The notes beneath the pieces were generated by a model, which saw nothing but the letters and a program-made list of their open reading frames with translations, searched no databases and was not told the DNA's origin. A DNA stretch of 64,000 bases. Source: Microcaldota archaeon (GTDB taxonomy: Archaea > Micrarchaeota > Micrarchaeia > Norongarragalinales > SBBD01). Below are positions 59,449 through 64,000 of the stretch, piece by piece. The position numbers and the translations under genes were made by a program. The stretch is taken from contig JAHJQN010000003.1 in the NCBI GenBank assembly GCA_018819225.1, positions 186,001 through 250,000 on the forward strand, in the 5' to 3' direction. Position 1 is the stretch's first letter, and every line of letters begins with the position of its first letter.

Positions 59449-59841
59449 CTAATCGATGCGCAACAACTTACCTCCTTTTTCCGAGACACTTAATTTGGGA
59501 ACGCGGAGCTCTAACTTCCCGTCTTTAAAGACGGAAATCGCGAGATCCGGATTCACTTCCTCGGGGAAGGGGATCACGCGCTTGAACTCCTCCAAATAGG
59601 CAGCTGAAAACGTGCTGTCCTCGAAATCCCGCGATTCCTTGCGATGCGTCAACCCCCGTATAGAAACCGAATCCGGATAAACAATGACTTTCAAATCCTC
59701 TTTCCGCATCCCGTTAACATCCGCTGCAACAATAAACGCGTCCGGTTCCTCCCTTAGCGTCGCGCGAGGAAGCGGTTTCGGCCGTTCAAAAAAGTCAGGA
59801 TACGCGGGTTCAAAGCCATCAAAATGCATTAGATCCATCAT
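59449..59841 (-). CDS. hsp20: small heat-shock protein (Hsp20)
   Basis: 130 residues with an alpha-crystallin domain: FIVAADVNGMRKEDLKVIVYPDSVSIRG, then EEFKRVIPFPEEVNPD, and the LAISVFKDGKLELRVPK beta strand with the conserved G-x-L. A holdase for unfolding proteins. GAGGTG precedes the ATG at 59841. The only TATA box seen (TTATATATAT, 59853-59863) would give a leaderless start at the ATG at 59829 instead, so the exact N-terminus is uncertain. Convergent with prs; divergent from the regulator at 59952. Confidence 0.9.
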   Translation of the reverse strand: MMDLMHFDGFEPAYPDFFERPKPLPRATLREEPDAFIVAADVNGMRKEDLKVIVYPDSVSIRGLTHRKESRDFEDSTFSAAYLEEFKRVIPFPEEVNPDLAISVFKDGKLELRVPKLSVSEKGGKLLRID

Positions 59842-59886
59842 GCGTAACACCTCATATATATAACAGCAGAGTACTTGTTTTGTTAA

Positions 59887-59916
59887 GTAATTTACTGTTT
59901 GTAACCAGTATATTAC
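59887..59916. promoter_or_regulatory. 30-bp palindrome between hsp20 and its regulator
   Basis: Arms GTAATTTACTG (59887-59897) and CAGTATATTAC (59906-59916) are inverted repeats with one mismatch over 11 bp and an 8-bp spacer. They lie between the hsp20 TATA box (59853-59863) and the TATA box of the regulator gene (59924-59932). The location suits a heat-shock repressor operator that could control both genes. Confidence 0.65.
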
Positions 59917-59951
59917 TACAACTATTTATAAAGGTTTCCGTGCATAGTTTA

Positions 59952-60365
59952 ATGAGAAGCCGTATGGCTGAAGAACCCAAAATCATCACCATCAGGCGCA
60001 TCGAACGCCCCCGGAGAAGCACGCCGGAAGACGAACTCGACTGGCTATGCAAATGTTTCGGATTTTCGGAACAAGATGATCTGCGAAAACACATCCTGCA
60101 GGAAATCTTGGAAGCCGAGCGCCAAGAACGCGGAGTGCGCAGCCATAACATCAGCATAAAAATGCATGTGACGCGCGGAGGCGCCGTATACCACTTGAAC
60201 AAAATGATCGAAAGCGGGCTCATCGTGCGCAACGGAAGGGAATACGAGCTCCGTGGACAGAATCTGGAACAAACGTTGGAGGAAATGGAGGAAGACATGT
60301 TGCGCATGTTCAAGCGCATGCGAAACATTGCCAAGGAACTGGATGAGGACATGGGACTCCAGTAA
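59952..60365 (+). CDS. winged-helix heat-shock regulator
   Basis: 137 residues from the ATG at 59952, about 27 nt after the TATA box TATTTATAAA. A winged-helix DNA-binding domain (RSHNISIKMHVTRGGAVYHLNKMIESGLIVRNGREYEL) is followed by an acidic coiled coil (LEQTLEEMEEDMLRMFKRMRNIAKELDEDMG). It precedes grpE and dnaK and is divergent from hsp20, with a palindrome between them, so a repressor of these heat-shock genes is likely by context. It is not clearly one of the named archaeal families (Phr, HSR1). Confidence 0.78.
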   Translation: MRSRMAEEPKIITIRRIERPRRSTPEDELDWLCKCFGFSEQDDLRKHILQEILEAERQERGVRSHNISIKMHVTRGGAVYHLNKMIESGLIVRNGREYELRGQNLEQTLEEMEEDMLRMFKRMRNIAKELDEDMGLQ

Positions 60366-60395
60366 TCCGAGTCCAGCCATTGAGAGGATATCACC

Positions 60396-60938
60396 ATGAG
60401 CAACGATCGTCACGCCGAAAATCCGGCACCCGAAAAAAAGGAACTGCCGAAAGAGAAGAGTGCGGAAGAATGCGCGCAGGAGTATTTGACGCGATTGAAA
60501 TACCTGGCAGCCGAATTCGATAATTACAAGAAACAAATGGCGAAAGAAAAGGAGAATTGGATGAACGCAGGACAAACGCAGCTCATCGCCGAACTCATAC
60601 CGACCTTGGACGAATTTGATGCCGCCCTGGAATCGATGAAAAAAGCTCCGGTGTCAAACGAGGCCGTTGCCGGTGTGGAAATCGTGCAGAAAAACATGCA
60701 TCGCATGCTCCGTGAAAAAGGTTTGAAACAGGTGGAGACTCACGGAAAGCGTTTCGACCCGCACCAGCACGAAGCCATCGCCTATGAAGCGGTCGGAGAA
60801 CAAGAGCCCGCGAACCATATTCTCCGCGTGATTCAAACCGGATATGAAATCAATGGAATACTCATCCGACCAGCTCAAGTGGTCGTATCGAAACACAACG
60901 CGCCCGAAAAAGGGGGAAAAAAAGGTGAACCACCATGA
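60396..60938 (+). CDS. grpE: GrpE nucleotide exchange factor
   Basis: 180 residues: an acidic head, a long coiled-coil helix ([29 protein letters not shown]), then the beta domain with [16 protein letters not shown] and [17 protein letters not shown]. It exchanges ADP on DnaK. The start overlaps nothing upstream, and the end overlaps dnaK by 4 nt. Confidence 0.93.
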   Translation: MSNDRHAENPAPEKKELPKEKSAEECAQEYLTRLKYLAAEFDNYKKQMAKEKENWMNAGQTQLIAELIPTLDEFDAALESMKKAPVSNEAVAGVEIVQKNMHRMLREKGLKQVETHGKRFDPHQHEAIAYEAVGEQEPANHILRVIQTGYEINGILIRPAQVVVSKHNAPEKGGKKGEPP

Positions 60939-62773
60939 TAGAAAAAATTCTCGGAATCGATTTAGGAACCAGCAACAGCGCCGCCTCCGTCCTCGATGCC
61001 GGACGGCCCATGATTATTCCAGCCGCCGAAGGCACGACCATCGGCGGAAAAGCGTTTCCGAGCTACGTGGCGTTCACGAAGGAAGGCGACATGCTCGTGG
61101 GCGAGCCCGCTCGCAGACAAATGGTGACGAATCCCGACGGAACCGTCTACGCAGCCAAACGAAAAATCGGATCCGATTTCATTTATTCCATCCGGGGAAA
61201 AACGTATACGCCTCAACAAATTTCCGCATTTCTGTTGCAGAAGATCAAGAAGGATGCCGAAGCGTTTCTAGGCGTGCCCGTCCGCAAAGCCGTTATCACG
61301 GTACCGGCATACTTCAACGACAACCAGCGTCAGGCGACGAAAGATGCGGGAACCATTGCCGGACTCGAGGTCGTCCGCATCATCAACGAGCCCACCGCGG
61401 CGTCTCTCGCATTCGGTTTAGACAAAGGCGATAAAGAAGAATTGATCCTCGTCTTCGATTTCGGGGGGGGAACACTCGACGTCACCGTCATGGAGTTCGG
61501 AAAAGGCGTGTTTGAAGTGAAAAGTACGTCGGGAGACACGCAACTCGGCGGCACGGACATGGATAACGTCCTCATCGAATACGTTGCCCAGGAGTTCAGT
61601 AAAAAAGAAGGCGCCGACTTGAGGCAAGACGGGACCGCGATGACGCGATTGCGTGAAGCCGTTGAAAAAGCGAAGATGGAACTCTCGACGACCACCAGCA
61701 CGGACATCAACTTGCCATTCATTACGTCCGTGGGAGGTAAACCCAGGCATCTACAACTCCCCCTCTCTCGCGCCAAGCTCGAGCAGCTCGTGCGCCCGAT
61801 TGTCGAACGATGCCGCAATCCATTACATCGCGCGCTCTCGGATGCGAAACTGGAGGCAACAGACATTAACCGAGTCATTCTCGTGGGAGGACCCACGCGC
61901 ATGCCGCTCGTACAACAATTCGTGGAAGAAGAGCTCGGAAAGAAAATCGAGCGCGGCGTGGACCCCATGGAATGCGTGGCCAGTGGGGCTGCCATTCAAG
62001 CCGGGGTGCTCGCTGGTGAAGTCAAGGACGTCCTGCTGCTCGACGTCACCCCCTTATCCCTCGGCATTGAAACGTTGGGCGGGGTATTCACAAAAATTAT
62101 CGGCCGCAACACCACCATTCCCACGAAACACAGCCAAGTGTTTTCAACGGCCGCCGATATGCAAACCGCGGTCGACATTCACGTGCTGCAAGGCGAACGC
62201 GCCATGTCGAAAGACAACGTGGAGCTCGGGCATTTTCAACTCGTTGGCATTCCGCCGGCCCCCCGCGGCATTCCGCAAGTCGAGGTCGCATTCGACATCG
62301 ATGCGAACGGGATTCTGCACGTGTTGGCGAAAGACAAGGGAACCGGAAAAGAGCAGAAGATTCAAATCACGGCTCCGCACAAGCTCCCGAAAAGCGACGT
62401 GGAACGCATGATGAAGGAAGCCGAGCAGTTTGCATCTCAAGACCAGAAACGAAAGGCCGATGTCGACGTCATCAATGAAGCGGACGCCATCGCGTACTCG
62501 GCCGAACAGATGCTGGAGCAATTCAAGGACAAGATTTCCGCGGAACAGAAAACGAAAATTACGGAGGAAGCGGCCTCGATTCGAAAATTGATCGCGGAAA
62601 AGAACACCGAGGCATTGAAGCCGAAAGTCGATGAAATCAAAAAGCTCGTCCAAAGCATTGGAGCCAGCTTTTACCAACCGCAGCAAGAACCCCATACGCC
62701 CCCGAAAGGAAACGGTTCGGAAAAGATCGTTGACGCCGAGTATTCCGTGGAAGACGAAGAAAAGAAGGACTAG
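60935..62773 (+). CDS. dnaK: DnaK (Hsp70) chaperone
   Basis: 612 residues, a complete bacterial-type Hsp70. It begins [16 protein letters not shown] (phosphate 1 motif), and has [14 protein letters not shown] (Hsp70 signature), [28 protein letters not shown], the linker [13 protein letters not shown] and the substrate lid at the end. DnaK in archaea is usually of bacterial origin. DnaJ is not in the window. The ATG overlaps the grpE stop. Confidence 0.97.
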   Translation: MIEKILGIDLGTSNSAASVLDAGRPMIIPAAEGTTIGGKAFPSYVAFTKEGDMLVGEPARRQMVTNPDGTVYAAKRKIGSDFIYSIRGKTYTPQQISAFLLQKIKKDAEAFLGVPVRKAVITVPAYFNDNQRQATKDAGTIAGLEVVRIINEPTAASLAFGLDKGDKEELILVFDFGGGTLDVTVMEFGKGVFEVKSTSGDTQLGGTDMDNVLIEYVAQEFSKKEGADLRQDGTAMTRLREAVEKAKMELSTTTSTDINLPFITSVGGKPRHLQLPLSRAKLEQLVRPIVERCRNPLHRALSDAKLEATDINRVILVGGPTRMPLVQQFVEEELGKKIERGVDPMECVASGAAIQAGVLAGEVKDVLLLDVTPLSLGIETLGGVFTKIIGRNTTIPTKHSQVFSTAADMQTAVDIHVLQGERAMSKDNVELGHFQLVGIPPAPRGIPQVEVAFDIDANGILHVLAKDKGTGKEQKIQITAPHKLPKSDVERMMKEAEQFASQDQKRKADVDVINEADAIAYSAEQMLEQFKDKISAEQKTKITEEAASIRKLIAEKNTEALKPKVDEIKKLVQSIGASFYQPQQEPHTPPKGNGSEKIVDAEYSVEDEEKKD

Positions 62774-63456
62774 CGCTTCCGGTGCCGACGCTGAATGGCG
62801 TCGCGGACGCTCTGGCGGTCCCCTTCCTTCTGCGCCACAAGCTCCCGATACGTCGTCGAGTCCAGTTCGCGCTTCATAAAACGAATGTGAAGTTCTTTCA
62901 GCTCGCGATCCAAACGCGCCAAGTCCTTCCGCATATCCTTGACTTCCCGACGCGTACGTGTGACGCGTCGGAACCCGAAGAACAATCCGTACGCCCCCAC
63001 CAATACGATGATCGCGCCCACGGCGTAATAAACCGGCAGTCCATCCGGAGGAGCTCGTTGTTGAAACGTCGTCACCTGAACCGGCACGCCCTCAAACAAC
63101 TCCAATAAGTACGATCCGGATCCTTGCGCCGATTGAAGGGTCAAACGATACGTTCCGCGGACCGGTGGCGACACCACACAGGAAAACTCGGTGTCTAAAA
63201 CTCGCGCGCACGCGCATGCGGAAGGCCCCGTGCACACGATATCCGTTAACGGAAGGGATACGTTTCCAATCAATGAAAGGGATTCACCGAGCACGACTCC
63301 GCCCGGAGGGTATATCAATGAACGCAATTCAACGACCGGCCTATCTTCTTCCGGAATCAAATCGGTCAGGTTGAGAAAATAGAAATCCGTGAGCTCTTGT
63401 TGCGCCAACGACGTAGATGCCAGGACGACGAGCAGGATACCCAGGACTCGCCTCAT
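62770..63456 (-). CDS. membrane-anchored surface protein with coiled-coil tail
   Basis: 228 residues: signal peptide [20 protein letters not shown], a beta-rich outer domain with [11 protein letters not shown] and a disulfide pair, one transmembrane helix ([23 protein letters not shown]), and a cytoplasmic coiled coil with [28 protein letters not shown]. It overlaps the dnaK stop by 4 nt in the convergent direction and is coupled (ATGA) to the next gene upstream of it. Confidence 0.75.
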   Translation of the reverse strand: MRRVLGILLVVLASTSLAQQELTDFYFLNLTDLIPEEDRPVVELRSLIYPPGGVVLGESLSLIGNVSLPLTDIVCTGPSACACARVLDTEFSCVVSPPVRGTYRLTLQSAQGSGSYLLELFEGVPVQVTTFQQRAPPDGLPVYYAVGAIIVLVGAYGLFFGFRRVTRTRREVKDMRKDLARLDRELKELHIRFMKRELDSTTYRELVAQKEGDRQSVRDAIQRRHRKR

Positions 63457-63662
63457 GATTCAAACGCCTTTTTCTCCCGCTTCCACGCATCCAGCTCGTG
63501 CTGACCCACCGTCTTCTCTTGATCGATAGCGCGTTCCTCGATACGGGATTGCTTTCGGCTCTTCATCCCATACACGTAATGAACGAAGACGAGTACGCCG
63601 ATCAACAAGAGAATCACCATACCCATGACTTCCAATAACTTCCAAGTAAACGCGTCCAGCAT
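63453..63662 (-). CDS. small membrane protein (69 aa)
   Basis: One N-terminal transmembrane helix (LEVMGMVILLLIGVLVFVHYVYG) followed by a charged basic/acidic tail (KSRKQSRIEERAIDQEKTVG). Overlaps the start of the membrane protein at 62770-63456 by 4 nt, suggesting a two-component membrane complex. Function unknown. Confidence 0.65.
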   Translation of the reverse strand: MLDAFTWKLLEVMGMVILLLIGVLVFVHYVYGMKSRKQSRIEERAIDQEKTVGQHELDAWKREKKAFES

Positions 63663-63685
63663 ATGCTCGTCAACGCCTCCGAGAA

Positions 63686-64000
63686 TTAACGTTTGCGCTC
63701 TTTTTCGATGATCACGGCGGTTCCGTAAGCAAAAATGTCGAGCGTAGCCGGAAGAATCTGCGTGGAACCGAAGGAAACACCGACGACGGCATTCGCCCCA
63801 TGACGCTTGGCTTGCGACACGAGCTCGTGCACGATCTCTTTCCGCGCCTCGTTCATCATGTTACGGTACGCGGTCTGTTCCCCTCCGACTAACGACTTCA
63901 GAATTTCAACGATATCCATCAGAAAATTTTTCGAGCGCGCGGTCGAAGCCCATACGAGACCCCGATACGACTTCACACGATAACCCGGTACGGAATGAAG
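63686..64000 (-). CDS. YbjQ/UPF0145-family protein, 5' end cut by the window
   Basis: At least 104 residues; the reading frame stays open to the window edge and the visible head (HSVPGYRVKSYRGLVWASTARSKN) matches the family's usual N-terminus, so the true start lies beyond 64000. YbjQ proteins are small beta-rich pentamers, sometimes called heavy-metal-binding; real function is unclear. The conserved HGANAVVGVSF and FAYGTAVII segments are visible. Confidence 0.85.
   Translation of the reverse strand, partial: LHSVPGYRVKSYRGLVWASTARSKNFLMDIVEILKSLVGGEQTAYRNMMNEARKEIVHELVSQAKRHGANAVVGVSFGSTQILPATLDIFAYGTAVIIEKERKR

Overview
The window is archaeal chromosomal DNA. It carries a proteasome beta subunit, the KH/beta-CASP nuclease aCPSF1, TFB, TFE, Gar1, ribosomal protein eS8, two KEOPS subunits (Pcc1-like and Cgi121-like), archaeal-type ThrRS/GlyRS/AsnRS, an S-layer protein and a class III (pilin-type) signal peptide. 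TATA boxes lie about 26-28 nt upstream of many starts, which points to leaderless mRNAs mixed with Shine-Dalgarno-led ones. A bacterial-type GrpE-DnaK pair, many Cys- and Thr/Pro-rich membrane-anchored surface proteins and an intron-bearing initiator tRNA fit a DPANN-like or otherwise mesophilic, environment-assembled archaeon (Diapherotrites/Micrarchaeota-like is my guess). The exact phylum cannot be fixed from this sequence alone.

Layout: (a) 1-5.8 kb is an accessory island. It holds an intact DDE transposase, two small ribbon-helix-helix-like proteins, a MutL/MORC-like GHKL ATPase, a highly structured non-coding segment, a 5-methylcytosine DNA methyltransferase, a Vsr-type nicking endonuclease and a divergent small nuclease-like protein. 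This is the MutL/MORC-type restriction-modification architecture. (b) 6.1-14.6 kb encodes three surface proteins, one of 1866 residues with repeated Cys modules, followed by a dCTP deaminase. (c) 14.6-20.8 kb: an MscS channel, a DHH phosphoesterase, a CBS-HPF fusion, a GalT-like HIT enzyme and a lipoprotein. (d) 20.9-27.8 kb: the S-layer protein with a long upstream region, then a minus-strand cluster (zinc-ribbon membrane protein, pilin-signal beta-helix protein, Pcc1-like, Sec61-beta-like small protein).

(e) 27.8-39.2 kb: AsnRS, CDF transporter, Mre11-like nuclease, EamA-like and MscS membrane proteins, a heme/methionine-sulfoxide group (ferric-reductase-like protein, cytochrome-b5-like lipoprotein, MsrA), proline dehydrogenase-like protein, endonuclease III and the TrkH/TrkA potassium system. 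(f) 39.2-48.8 kb is an information-processing block: proteasome beta, aCPSF1, SWIB-like microprotein, HerA-like protein with a broken P-loop, initiator tRNA with a 17-nt intron, TFE, STT3-like protein, Cgi121, eS8, Gar1 and TFB. (g) 48.8-59.4 kb: CYTH phosphatase, NAD kinase, a five-gene minus operon (thrS, surface protein, ogt, folC, glyS), a zinc/winged-helix regulator, a Cas2/PaaX-like protein, unknowns and PRPP synthetase. (h) 59.4-62.8 kb is a heat-shock locus: Hsp20 divergent from a winged-helix regulator, GrpE and DnaK, with a 30-bp palindrome between the two promoters. (i) The right edge holds two small membrane proteins and a 5'-truncated YbjQ-family gene.
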